Shown here piece after piece: positions 34,886 to 43,496 of a stretch of DNA of 64,000 nt. The DNA is from WHSW01 sp963842795 (GTDB lineage: Bacteria; Actinomycetota; Thermoleophilia; Solirubrobacterales; 70-9). The first letter of the stretch is position 1, and each line of letters starts with the position of its first letter. Both the position numbers and the translations under genes were made by a program. The stretch covers positions 310,001-374,000 of the forward strand of contig CAWJHV010000015.1 in NCBI GenBank assembly GCA_963842795.1. The letters run 5' to 3'. The notes under the pieces are model-generated. The model had not been told where the DNA came from. It did not search any database and saw nothing but the letters and a program-made list of their open reading frames with translations.

Positions 34886-36315
34886 AGGTTCTCGATCTCG
34901 GCGGCGATGTCTGCCGCCGCCTTCTTCGCGTCGTCGAAGAGCATCGAGGTGTTCTCCTCGTAGAAGAGGTCGTTGTCGATCCCGGCGAACCCCGGCGAGA
35001 GCGAGCGCTTGATCACGATCACCTGCTGAGCCTCTGAGACCTCGATGATCGGCATCCCCGCGATCGGGCTGTTCGGGTCGTTCTTGGCCGCCGGGTTCGT
35101 GACGTCGTTGGCACCGATGACCACGGCGACGTCCGTACGCGGCATCTCCGGGTTGATCTCGTCCATCTCGCGCAGCTTCTCGTAGGGCACGTCGGCCTCG
35201 GCGAGCAGCACGTTCATGTGCCCGGGCATCCGCCCCGCGACGGGGTGGATCGCGTAGTTGACTTCGACGCCGCGCTTGGTGAGCTCGTCGGCCATCTCCT
35301 TGACCGCGTGCTGCGCCTGGGCGACGGCGAGCCCGTAACCGGGGACGATCACGACCGAATCGGCGTAGGCCAGCTTGATCGCCGCGTCCTGGGCGCCGAT
35401 CGAGATGTGCGGGCGCTCCTCGCCGGAGCCGGCGCCGGCCGCCGGCACGCCGCCGAAGCCGGCGAAGAGGATGTTGGCGACGGAGCGGTTCATCGCGGTC
35501 GCCATCTCCATCGTCAGGATCGTTCCCGAGGAGCCGACCAGGGTGCCGGCGACGATCAGCGCAACGTTGTCGAGCGCAAAGCCCGCGGCGGCGGCCGAGA
35601 GGCCCGTGAACGCGTTCAGCAGCGAGATCACCACCGGCATGTCGGCGCCGCCGATCGGCAGCACGACGAGGTTGCCGAGCAGCGCCGCCGCGATCAGCAC
35701 GCCGATGAACAGGCCCTGCGAGGGATCGTCGTTGTTGGCCACCTGCCAGACGCAGGCGATCACGACCCCGGCCAGGAGCAGCGCGTTGACCACCTGCTGT
35801 CCGGGAACCGCGAGCGGCCGGGTCGGGATCAGGTCCTGGAGCTTGGCGAAGGCGATGTTGGAGCCCCAGAAGGAGATCGAGCCGACGACGGCGGAGAACA
35901 GGATCGGGATCAGCTCGTCGAGCGGGATCTCGGCGCTCGGGCCGAAGAAGTCCACGGTGTCGATCCCGTGGCGGAACTCCGACCACGCGATCAGCGCCAC
36001 GGCGCCGCCGCCGACGCCGTTATACAGCGCCACCATCTGCGGCATCTGGGTCATCTGCACCCGGGTCGATGCGATCACGCCGATCGCCGAGCCGACGACG
36101 AGACCGCCGATGATCACGCCCCAGTTGCCGAGCCCGTCGAGCAACAGCGTGGTTGCGACCGCGACCGCCATCCCGCCCGCGGCGATCAGGTTGCCGGTCT
36201 TCGCCGTCGTCGGGTGGGTGCCCTGCATCAGCCCGTAGATGAAGAGCGAGAACGAGACCACGTAGAGCAGGACCGACGCGTCGCCGCCCGGCTCGAGGAC
36301 CGCGAGCGGGGTCAT
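34882..36315 (-). CDS. pntB: NAD(P) transhydrogenase, beta subunit
   Basis: 477 residues. The first half has about nine membrane segments forming the proton channel (for example VVSFSLFIYGLMQGTHPTTAK). The last 180 residues bind NADP(H), with VVIVPGYGLAVAQAQHAVKE, NYAIHPVAGRMPGHMNVLLA and VVIGANDVTNPAAKND. Together with PntAA and PntAB it uses the proton gradient to make NADPH from NADH. It starts with a 4-base overlap with the pntAB stop. Confidence 0.95.
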   Translation of the reverse strand: MTPLAVLEPGGDASVLLYVVSFSLFIYGLMQGTHPTTAKTGNLIAAGGMAVAVATTLLLDGLGNWGVIIGGLVVGSAIGVIASTRVQMTQMPQMVALYNGVGGGAVALIAWSEFRHGIDTVDFFGPSAEIPLDELIPILFSAVVGSISFWGSNIAFAKLQDLIPTRPLAVPGQQVVNALLLAGVVIACVWQVANNDDPSQGLFIGVLIAAALLGNLVVLPIGGADMPVVISLLNAFTGLSAAAAGFALDNVALIVAGTLVGSSGTILTMEMATAMNRSVANILFAGFGGVPAAGAGSGEERPHISIGAQDAAIKLAYADSVVIVPGYGLAVAQAQHAVKEMADELTKRGVEVNYAIHPVAGRMPGHMNVLLAEADVPYEKLREMDEINPEMPRTDVAVVIGANDVTNPAAKNDPNSPIAGMPIIEVSEAQQVIVIKRSLSPGFAGIDNDLFYEENTSMLFDDAKKAAADIAAEIENL

Positions 36316-36662
36316 GGCTTCGGCTCCTCCGACCCGTCAGCCGACCCGGCCGCCCCCGGAGGCGAAGCCGAGGAGGCGGGCGGCTTTGGTTTCCGCACGA
36401 ACATGCCCAGCATGCGGTCGGTGACCAGGAACCCGCCGACGATGTTGATCGCGCCGAATGCGATCGCGATGAAGGCGATCAGCTCCTCGAGGAAGCCGTC
36501 GGCGATCCCGGCGACGATCAGCCCGCCGAGCATCACGATCCCGTGGATCGCGTTCGTCTGGCTCATCAGCGGCGTGTGCAGGGTCGTCGGCACCTTCGAG
36601 ATCACCGCGAAGCCGACGAAGGCGGCCAGGACGAAGATCGTCAGCTCGGTGACCAGGTCCAT
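36312..36662 (-). CDS. pntAB: NAD(P) transhydrogenase, alpha subunit part 2 (membrane)
   Basis: 116 residues with three to four membrane helices, including ELTIFVLAAFVGFAVISKVP and TPLMSQTNAIHGIVMLGGLI. The TPLMS(Q/G)TNAI signature is typical of the PntAB membrane piece. The separate alpha subunits follow the three-gene pattern of Rhodospirillum rubrum rather than the two-gene E. coli pattern. The C-terminal tail is rich in Pro, Ser and Gly. The structured element lies between it and pntAA. Confidence 0.92.
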   Translation of the reverse strand: MDLVTELTIFVLAAFVGFAVISKVPTTLHTPLMSQTNAIHGIVMLGGLIVAGIADGFLEELIAFIAIAFGAINIVGGFLVTDRMLGMFVRKPKPPASSASPPGAAGSADGSEEPKP

Positions 36663-36692
36663 CTAGCGGTGCCTCCTTCCGCGGCAGTGCGA

Positions 36693-36800
36693 CTCAGCCG
36701 GCGAAAACCGAGCCAGGCGAGGACGCAGGGAACGTGGCGCACTCGGAGAGTGCGCGAGTGACCGAGGACGACGACTGGCGACGGTTTGCAGCCGGCTGAG
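36693..36800. repeat. Structured intergenic element, copy 2 (candidate ncRNA or palindromic mobile element)
   Basis: CTCAGCCGGC (36693-36702) pairs perfectly with GCCGGCTGAG (36791-36800). AAACCG (36705-36710) pairs with CGGTTT (36782-36787), and GCCAG with CTGGC further in. The inner hairpin is GCGCACTC-GGA-GAGTGCGC. Conserved boxes shared with copy 1 are AGGACGCAGGGAACGTGGCG and GCGAGTGACCGAGGACG. It sits between pntAA and pntAB, in the same orientation relative to its neighbours as copy 1. Confidence 0.65.
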
Positions 36801-36826
36801 GCGTGCTGGCGTGGGAGGAGTCACCG

Positions 36827-37948
36827 CTACCGCTCCTGTCGCCCGGCGGCGCGCTCGTTGCGGATCGCGCCCTCGTGGGTGATGCAGGCGCCGGCGACGA
36901 CCTCGTCGTCGAAGTCGAGCGCCAGCTTGCCTTCCTCGTCGAGCAGCAGCCCGAGCAGGTTCTCGACGTTCTTCGAGTAGAGCTGGGACGCGTGGGCGGC
37001 CATGTCCGAGGGCAGGTTGACCGGCGAGATCACCTTGACGCCGTTGTCGGAGACCACCGACTTCCCGGCCTCGGTGAGCTCGCAGTTGCCGCCGGAGTCG
37101 CCGGCGAGGTCGACGATCACCGACCCGGGGGCCATGTTGGCCACCGCCGCGCGGGTGATCAGGACGGGCGCCGGGCGCCCGGGGATCTGGGCCGTGGTGA
37201 TGATCACGTCCTGCTTCGCGGCGTTCTCGGCCAGCGCCTCGCGGACCTGCTCGTTCTCCTCGTCGGTGAGCGGGCGCGCGTAGCCGCCCTCGGCCTCAGC
37301 GTCGGGGATGAAGTCGAGCTCCAGCGGCCGGCCCCCGAGCGAGCGGATCTGCTCCCAGGCGGCCCGGCGGATGTCGAAGCCGGTGACCACCGCGCCGAGG
37401 CGCTTCGCGGTCGCGATCGCCTGCAGGCCGGCGACTCCGGCGCCCAGCACGAGCACCTTCGCCGGCGCGACCGTGCCGGCGGCGGTGGTCATCATCGGGA
37501 AGAAGCGGCCGGCCTCGCGCGCGGCGAGCAGGGTCGCGGCGTAGCCGGCGACGCTGGCCTGCGAGGAGAGCGCGTCCATCGCCTGCGCTCTCGTGATCCG
37601 CGGGATCGCCTCCATCGCGAAGCTGGTGATCCCAGCGGCCGCGAGCGCCTTGTTCGTCTCCGCCGAGGTCAGCGGCGCGAGGTGGCCGATCAGCAGGTGA
37701 CCGGTGAGCAGCCGGCCGATGTCCTCGACGGTCGGCACCGCGACGCAGACGACGATCTCGGCGCCCCAGGGATCGCCGATCTCGGCACCTGCGTCGGTGT
37801 ACTGCGAGTCGGGATGCCCCGCCCCTTCCCCCGCGCCGGCCTCGACGATCACACCGACCCCGCGCTCGCCGAGCGCCGCGACGACGTCGGGGATCAGCGC
37901 CACGCGGCGCTCGCCCGGAGCGGTCTCTTTTCTGACCCCGACCTTCAT
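36827..37948 (-). CDS. pntAA: NAD(P) transhydrogenase, alpha subunit part 1 (NAD-binding)
   Basis: 373 residues. The N-terminal alanine dehydrogenase/PNT domain opens KVGVRKETAPGERRVALIPD. The NAD-binding Rossmann motif is VLVLGAGVAGLQAIATAKRLGA. ITTAQIPGRPAPVLITRAAV and GSVIVDLAGDSGGNCE follow the family. It is the first gene of the pnt operon; the gap to pntAB is unusually long (164 bases) because it holds the structured element. The spacing suggests either a processing site or an independent promoter for pntAB-pntB. Confidence 0.94.
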   Translation of the reverse strand: MKVGVRKETAPGERRVALIPDVVAALGERGVGVIVEAGAGEGAGHPDSQYTDAGAEIGDPWGAEIVVCVAVPTVEDIGRLLTGHLLIGHLAPLTSAETNKALAAAGITSFAMEAIPRITRAQAMDALSSQASVAGYAATLLAAREAGRFFPMMTTAAGTVAPAKVLVLGAGVAGLQAIATAKRLGAVVTGFDIRRAAWEQIRSLGGRPLELDFIPDAEAEGGYARPLTDEENEQVREALAENAAKQDVIITTAQIPGRPAPVLITRAAVANMAPGSVIVDLAGDSGGNCELTEAGKSVVSDNGVKVISPVNLPSDMAAHASQLYSKNVENLLGLLLDEEGKLALDFDDEVVAGACITHEGAIRNERAAGRQER

Positions 37949-38092
37949 TCCCTATGCGCGGATCGGCGCCCGAGGGCGGCCGCCGATCGCAGAGCCGGGG
38001 CAGCCTAACGAAATTCGCCCGCTCGACAGCGCGGTTGGTCGGCTTCGGCCTCCGGCCTCCGCCTCCTCCGGCCTCCGCTCTATGGTCAGGCC

Positions 38093-38773
38093 ATGAACGA
38101 GCGGGAATCGGGGCCTCGGGCGCGCTCGGCGCCCGAGCTCAAGGCGCAGATCGAGGCCGAGCGGCTGGGCCGCCCGTTCCTGGTCTACCGCGACGGCGGC
38201 GACGAGCAGCGGCTGCTGGTGATCGGCGAGCCGGTCGAGTCGCTGTGGGTGGGTCGCAGCGCCTCTGCCGACCTCAACCTCGAGTGGGACCCCGAGGTCT
38301 CGAGCCTGCACGCGCAGCTCGAGCTCGTCGGGCTCGAGTGCACACTTGTCGACGACGGCCTCTCACGCAACGGCTCATTCGTCAACGGCGAGCGGGTCGG
38401 CGGCCGGCGGCGGCTGCGCGACGGGGACACCCTGCGCTTCGGGCGCACGGGCGTCCTCTATCGCGCCCCCGCGGAGACCAAGAGCGAGACGGTGCTCTCC
38501 GGCGACGCGCTCACCGCCGCCGGGGTCTCGCCGGCGCAGAAGCGCGTCCTGGTCGCCCTCTGCCGGCCGTTCAAGGATGGTTCGTCGTTCGCGACGCCGG
38601 CGACCAACGGGCGGATCGCCGAGGAGCTGCATCTGAGCGTCGACGCGGTGAAGACACACCTGCGCGCCCTGTTCGAGAAGTTCGGGGTCGAGGACCTGCC
38701 GCAGAACCAGAAGCGCGTTGCCCTGGTGGAGCGCGCGCTGCAGACCGGCCTGGTCACCGAGCGCGAGCTCTGA
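38093..38773 (+). CDS. FHA-domain protein with C-terminal winged-helix domain
   Basis: 226 residues. The FHA domain at about 45-125 has the phosphothreonine-binding GRS (VGRSASADLNL), the S-x-x-H (SSLHAQLEL) and the SRNGSFVNG loop. A C-terminal HTH region (about 145-215) contains RIAEELHLSVDAVKTHLRALFEKFG, a LuxR/response-regulator-like helix-turn-helix. The protein could therefore link Ser/Thr phosphorylation with transcription. The convergent neighbour is a Ser/Thr kinase, which suggests a kinase-reader pair; that is inference. Confidence 0.82.
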   Translation: MNERESGPRARSAPELKAQIEAERLGRPFLVYRDGGDEQRLLVIGEPVESLWVGRSASADLNLEWDPEVSSLHAQLELVGLECTLVDDGLSRNGSFVNGERVGGRRRLRDGDTLRFGRTGVLYRAPAETKSETVLSGDALTAAGVSPAQKRVLVALCRPFKDGSSFATPATNGRIAEELHLSVDAVKTHLRALFEKFGVEDLPQNQKRVALVERALQTGLVTEREL

Positions 38774-39008
38774 GCGCACCGCCGGTGGCCGCGTCGCCGC
38801 AGAGGACGAGGCCCACCACCAAGGTCTGAGCGCGACCACCCCCCGGGGGAAGCCGGACCCCACCCGGGGGGCCTGGGCACGGCGCCCGCGAGCGGCGATG
38901 GTGCAGTCATCAAGCGTTCGAGACCTCGACTGACCCCGATGGCTACCGGACCCGCCGAAGGCGCCCCGACCGCGTAGCGCGTCGTCGACTCTCGATCAAC
39001 TCCCGCGA

Positions 39009-39032
39009 CCGGGCCCCTCCCCAGGGGCCCGG
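39009..39032. terminator. Bidirectional terminator hairpin
   Basis: CCGGGCCCC and a matching GGGGCCCGG form a strong stem around TCCCCA. It lies between the convergent FHA and kinase genes. The 38774-39008 stretch beside it contains no convincing gene. Confidence 0.7.
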
Positions 39033-39044
39033 CGTCGTTGTGGC

Positions 39045-41024
39045 TCAGGGCGCGATCCGGGTCAGGGCGCCGTCGATCCCGTCGGCCACCCAGACGCTCT
39101 TCGGCCCCGCCGTGATCCCCTCGGGGCCGGAGCCGACCGGGATCCTCTGCACCACCTCCGCGGTCTCGGGGTCGATCCGGGCGACCTCGTCGGCGCCACC
39201 GACCGAGGCCCAGATCGAGCCGAACCCCGAGGCGACGCCGCGGGGCTCGGGACCGACCTCGATCGCCGCGCGCTCCGACCCGCCGACCACCTGCGAGACG
39301 GTGCCGTCGTCGGCGTTCGCGACCCACGTCGCCCCGGCGCCGAAGGCGATCCCCTTCGGGTTGTCGCCGACCGCGATCGGCTCGTCGACGCGGCCGTTGA
39401 TCGGGTTGATCCGGCTGATCGAGTCGCCGCCGCGATTGGAGACCCAGACCGCGTCGTCGCCGATCGCCACCCCGTACGGGTTGGGGCCGACCGCGATCGG
39501 CCTGACCGAGCCGCTCTCCGGATCGACTCGGGACACCGAGCTCTCGCCGTTGTTCGCGACCCAGACCGACCCGGCCCCGAAGGCCACCCCGCCCGGCGTC
39601 TCGCCGACCGGGATCCGGTCCTCGATCGCGCCGCCAGAGGGTGCGAGCCGCAGGAGCTCGTCGTCGGCGCTGCTCGAGACCCAGACCGAGCCGTCGCCTA
39701 CCGCGACCCCCTCCGGCGCCGAGCCGGCCGGGAACGCGTCGACCTCCTCCGCCGGGTCGCCGTCGACGAGCGAGACCGAGTCCGAGAGCCGGTTCGTGAC
39801 CCAGATCCCCTCCTGGCCGTGCGTGAGGTTGATCGGCAGGCGGCCGACCGGGACCAGCTTCTGTGCCACGGTCGCATCGCCGAACTCGCCGTCGTCGCCC
39901 GCGCCGCTCTCGCCGTCGCCTCCCGAGACGAGCACGATCGCGACGATCGCGACCGCCGCCGCGCCGGCGACGCCGAGCCCGATCAGCAGCCCTCTGCGAG
40001 GCGGGCGGCGCGGCGGCGGCTGGGCGACCGTCGGCCCGCTGCCCGTCGGATCCTCGGCCGGCGGCGCCGGCTCGAGCGACGGCTCGCCGCGGCGCTCCGC
40101 CTCGGCCGTGGTCGTCGCCTCCGGCGGTCCCGGGGCGGCGGCGCCGATCCCGACGCTGCGCTCGGTGACCTTCGTCGGCTGGCCCTCGAGCGCGGCGCCC
40201 ACGCTCCGCGCAAGGTCGCCGGCCGAGGGATAGCGCTCAGCCGGGTCCTTCGCCAGGGTCCGCTCGATCACCAGCTCGACCTCGCCCGGCAGCTCCGGCC
40301 GCAGCACGCGCACGCTGGTCGGCTCCTCCTGCAGGTGCGCGTACATCTTCGCCACCTTGTCCTCGCGGGAGGCGAAGGGCGGAATGCCGGTGAGCAGCTC
40401 GAAGAGCACGCAGCCGAGCGCGTAGACGTCGGCGCGGGCGTCGACCCGCTCGCCGCGGATCTGCTCCGGGGCGACGTAGTCGAGCGTGCCGACGAACGCG
40501 CCGGTGGCCGTCAGCCCGGTCGTGGCCTCGACCTGGCGCGCAAGCCCGAAGTCGGTGAGGTAGACGCGCTCGTCCGCCCCCTCGCCCTCGATCAGCACGT
40601 TGCCCGGCTTGATGTCGCGGTGGACGAGCCCTCGCGCGTGCGCGGCGTCGAGGGCCGACGCGACCTCCGCGACGATGCTCGCGGCGTGCGCGGGATCGAG
40701 CCGCGCCTGTTCGCGCAGCAGGCCGCGCAGGTCGGTGCCCTCGATCAGGTCCATGGTCACGAACAGCAGCCCGTCCTCCTCCCCGGCGTGGTGGATCTGG
40801 ACCACGTTCGGGTGCCGGATCGAGACCGCGATCCGCGACTCCTCGCCGAAGCGGCGCCGGAAGCGCTCGTCCTGGGCCAGCGCCGGCGAGATCACCTTCA
40901 GGGCGACGACGTGGTCGAGAGCCATGTGGGTCGCGCGGTAGACGACGCCCATGCCGCCCCGGCCGGCGACGGCCTCGATCCGGTGGCCGGCGAACACGTC
41001 CCCGGGCTGCAGCGCCTCGGCCAT
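39045..41024 (-). CDS. Membrane Ser/Thr protein kinase with extracellular beta-propeller
   Basis: 659 residues. The kinase domain at 12-275 has the GRGGMGVVYR loop (21-30), K43, HRDIKPGN (135-142), DFG (158-160) and APEQ. A Pro-rich linker is followed by one membrane helix at about 345-365 (LLIGLGVAGAAAVAIVAIVL). The outside part (about 385-655) is six to seven repeats of the type VPVGxxPxGVAxGxGSVWVxNxxxDxVSRIDP. These are YVTN/virginiamycin-B-lyase-like propeller blades. PknB relatives usually carry PASTA domains, whereas PknD-type kinases carry NHL propellers. This one resembles the latter. The FHA protein next door is a possible target. Confidence 0.9.
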   Translation of the reverse strand: MAEALQPGDVFAGHRIEAVAGRGGMGVVYRATHMALDHVVALKVISPALAQDERFRRRFGEESRIAVSIRHPNVVQIHHAGEEDGLLFVTMDLIEGTDLRGLLREQARLDPAHAASIVAEVASALDAAHARGLVHRDIKPGNVLIEGEGADERVYLTDFGLARQVEATTGLTATGAFVGTLDYVAPEQIRGERVDARADVYALGCVLFELLTGIPPFASREDKVAKMYAHLQEEPTSVRVLRPELPGEVELVIERTLAKDPAERYPSAGDLARSVGAALEGQPTKVTERSVGIGAAAPGPPEATTTAEAERRGEPSLEPAPPAEDPTGSGPTVAQPPPRRPPRRGLLIGLGVAGAAAVAIVAIVLVSGGDGESGAGDDGEFGDATVAQKLVPVGRLPINLTHGQEGIWVTNRLSDSVSLVDGDPAEEVDAFPAGSAPEGVAVGDGSVWVSSSADDELLRLAPSGGAIEDRIPVGETPGGVAFGAGSVWVANNGESSVSRVDPESGSVRPIAVGPNPYGVAIGDDAVWVSNRGGDSISRINPINGRVDEPIAVGDNPKGIAFGAGATWVANADDGTVSQVVGGSERAAIEVGPEPRGVASGFGSIWASVGGADEVARIDPETAEVVQRIPVGSGPEGITAGPKSVWVADGIDGALTRIAP

Positions 41025-41068
41025 GGCGCGATCCTACGCTTGCCGAAGGAGGGGACCTGGGGCGGCGC

Positions 41069-42136
41069 TCAGGCCGGCGCCGCGACGCCCGCGAGATCGG
41101 CGAGACGGTCGACCGTGTGCACCCGCTGGGCGGCGTCCATGTGCACGGGGGAGCAGATGAGCCGATCGACTCCGGCGGCGGCGAGCCGCTCGATCCGCGC
41201 CGCGACCTCCCCCTCGTCGCCGATCAGCGACGTGGCGTCGACGAGCTCGTCGGGAATCGCGTTGTAGGCCTCCTCGCGCTTGCCGTCGAGGTAGAGCGAC
41301 TGGACCTCGTCGGCGACCTCCCCGAACCCGAACCGGTGTGTGAGGTCGACGTAGAAGTTGGTCTCGCGAGAGCCCATGCCCCCGAGATAAAGCAGCAGGC
41401 CCCCCTTGACGATCCCGCGCGCCGCATCGAGGTCGCCGTCGATCGCGACCGACAGCGATGGCGAGATCTCGAGGTCCTCGCGCGAGCGCCCGCCCTTGGC
41501 GAAGCCCGCCTCGAGGTGCTCGCCCCAGGTCTCCTCGAAGGCGTCGGCGCTGAAGAAGATCGGGATCCAGCCGTCGCAGATCTCGGCCGCCATCTCGACC
41601 GATTTGCGCCCGATCGCCCCGACGAAGACCGGGATCTCGCTGCGCACCGGGTGGAAGTTGAGCTTCAGCGCCTTGCCCTGACCCGTGCCACCCTCGATCG
41701 GCAGCTGGTAGTGGTTGCCCTTGTGCTCGAGCGGGCCCTCGCGGGCGATGATCTCGCGCACGATCTCGATGTACTCGCGGGTCCTGCCCCAGGGCTTGGC
41801 GTACTCGACCCCGTACCAGCCCTCGGAGACCTGCGGACCCGAGGGGCCGAAGCCGAACATGAAGCGCCCGCCCGAGAGCGCGTCGATCGTCGCGCCGGCC
41901 ATGGCCGCGGCGGCCGGGGGGCGTGCCGGCACCTGCATGATCGCCGCGCCGAGCTTGATCCGCTCGGTCTGCGCCGCGAGCCAGGCGAGCACCGAGACGC
42001 AGTCCGAGCCGTAGGACTCGGCGACCCAGACCGAATCGAAGCCACGTGCCTCCGCGGTGCGGACGAGCTCCACCGCCTCGGAGCCCTTCGGTCCGATCCC
42101 CCAGTAGCCGAGGTTGATGCCGAGCTTCAACGCCAT
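41069..42136 (-). CDS. LLM-class F420-dependent oxidoreductase
   Basis: 355 residues. It opens ALKLGINLGYWGIGPKG and carries FDSVWVAESYGSDCVSVLAW, IKLGAAIMQVPARPPAAAAM and GGRFMFGFGPSGPQVSEGWYG, all typical of F420-dependent luciferase-like enzymes close to methylenetetrahydromethanopterin-reductase-like proteins. ATG 42136 is at the conserved start. It is last in a run of minus-strand genes from the ABC transporter to here. The substrate is unknown. Confidence 0.87.
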   Translation of the reverse strand: MALKLGINLGYWGIGPKGSEAVELVRTAEARGFDSVWVAESYGSDCVSVLAWLAAQTERIKLGAAIMQVPARPPAAAAMAGATIDALSGGRFMFGFGPSGPQVSEGWYGVEYAKPWGRTREYIEIVREIIAREGPLEHKGNHYQLPIEGGTGQGKALKLNFHPVRSEIPVFVGAIGRKSVEMAAEICDGWIPIFFSADAFEETWGEHLEAGFAKGGRSREDLEISPSLSVAIDGDLDAARGIVKGGLLLYLGGMGSRETNFYVDLTHRFGFGEVADEVQSLYLDGKREEAYNAIPDELVDATSLIGDEGEVAARIERLAAAGVDRLICSPVHMDAAQRVHTVDRLADLAGVAAPA

Positions 42137-42185
42137 CGGTCCCGGGACGCTAACCGATCGGGTCGCGCTCGCGCCCGGCCGCCGG

Positions 42186-43490
42186 TCAGCAGCCGCAGGC
42201 GATCTTGAGCTCGGCGAGCGACGCGTCGATGGCGCGGGCCAGCTCGCCGACCCCCTCCACCGCCTCCGGGTCGGTGCAGAGGCCGATGCCGACGTTGCCG
42301 GCGCAGGAGATCGCCGAGATCCGCAGCGCGTGGCGATCGGCGGGCTCGGCAAGCGAGCAGAGGCGCTCCACCGGGCGCCCGGCGACGCTCAGCGCGGCCC
42401 GCGGCCCCGGCACGTTGGAGATGGAGAGACTGAACTCGCGCGGGCCGGTGGCGAACCGCTGCGCCGCGCGGTCGAGGTGGTGGAAGCGGGCCAGGGCATG
42501 GAAGAAGTCGTAGAGCTCCTCGGCGTCGTCGAGCTCCTTGCGGCGCTCGGTCTCGGCGTTGATCCGCTCGAGGCGGGTGAGCGGGTCGGGCTCACTCAGC
42601 GGCAGGTCGACGTTGAAATACGAGTCGCGATTGCCGAGCTCGGTCTCCGACTCGCCGCGGTGATGGAGACTGACCGGGATCTGCGCCCGCAGCCGCGGCA
42701 GGCGCCGGGCGCCGGCGGCCAACCAATGGCGCAGCCCGCCGGCGACGCCGGTGAGAAAGACGTCGTTGACGGTCACGTGCCCGGGCCGCGACTTGCCCAT
42801 CGCCTTCAGGTCGGCGAGCGGGACGGCCGTGAAGGCGAGCTCGCGGCCGGAGCCGATGTGGCGGGCGAGCGGACTGCGCCCGGCCCGGTGTCCGAGCTCG
42901 CGCCCGATCGCCCCGGGGAGGCGGCCGAGCTCCGCGAGGCGAGAGCGGTGCGGCTCGGCCGACCCGGCCGCCGCCCCGGCGGGGCGCTTGCGCGGGACCG
43001 CGGCGTCGTCGGCGACCTCGTCCCAGAGCACCTCGGAGAGGAAGCGCACGCAGCTCACCCCGTCCGCCATCGCGTGATGGATGCGGACGACGATCAGCTC
43101 GCGGCCGTCGGCGAGCGGGCCGACCAGGTCGATCGCCCACAGCGGGCGGGCGTGGTCGAGGCGCTCGGCCATGATCTCCGAGGCCGTCGCCCAGGCGCCG
43201 GCCTCGTCGAGCCCCGCGGTCCCCTCGCGCCGGAGCACCTGCGCGGCCACGTCGAACTGCGGGTCGGCGACCCAGCGCGCGTCGGCCGCGCCCTCGGGGC
43301 CGAGCTCGACCCGCTGGCGGCCGCGAGAGCCCTCCGGCAGGCGGGCGTCCACCGAGGCCCGCAGCGACTCGAGGTCGATCGGCTCGGGCTCCGGCTCGAG
43401 CACCAGCACCTTCAGCGTGTGGCCGGCGATCGCAGGCGACTCCAGCGCAAGGATGTGCGCGTCGTCGGCGCTCAGGCGCTCGCCCTCCAC
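42186..43490 (-). CDS. Wax ester synthase/diacylglycerol acyltransferase (WS/DGAT)
   Basis: 434 residues. The active-site motif HHAMADG is at 138-144 (VVRIHHAMADGVSCVRFL). NDVFLTGVAGGLRHWL and SNVPGPRAALSVAGRPVERL in the second half are also conserved in the family. These enzymes join acyl-CoA with alcohols or diacylglycerol to make wax esters or storage lipids in actinobacteria. It begins 6 bases before the end of the HAD gene. Storage lipid metabolism fits the acyl-CoA enzymes elsewhere in this window. Confidence 0.9.
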   Translation of the reverse strand: MEGERLSADDAHILALESPAIAGHTLKVLVLEPEPEPIDLESLRASVDARLPEGSRGRQRVELGPEGAADARWVADPQFDVAAQVLRREGTAGLDEAGAWATASEIMAERLDHARPLWAIDLVGPLADGRELIVVRIHHAMADGVSCVRFLSEVLWDEVADDAAVPRKRPAGAAAGSAEPHRSRLAELGRLPGAIGRELGHRAGRSPLARHIGSGRELAFTAVPLADLKAMGKSRPGHVTVNDVFLTGVAGGLRHWLAAGARRLPRLRAQIPVSLHHRGESETELGNRDSYFNVDLPLSEPDPLTRLERINAETERRKELDDAEELYDFFHALARFHHLDRAAQRFATGPREFSLSISNVPGPRAALSVAGRPVERLCSLAEPADRHALRISAISCAGNVGIGLCTDPEAVEGVGELARAIDASLAELKIACGC

Positions 43491-43496
43491 GGCTGC

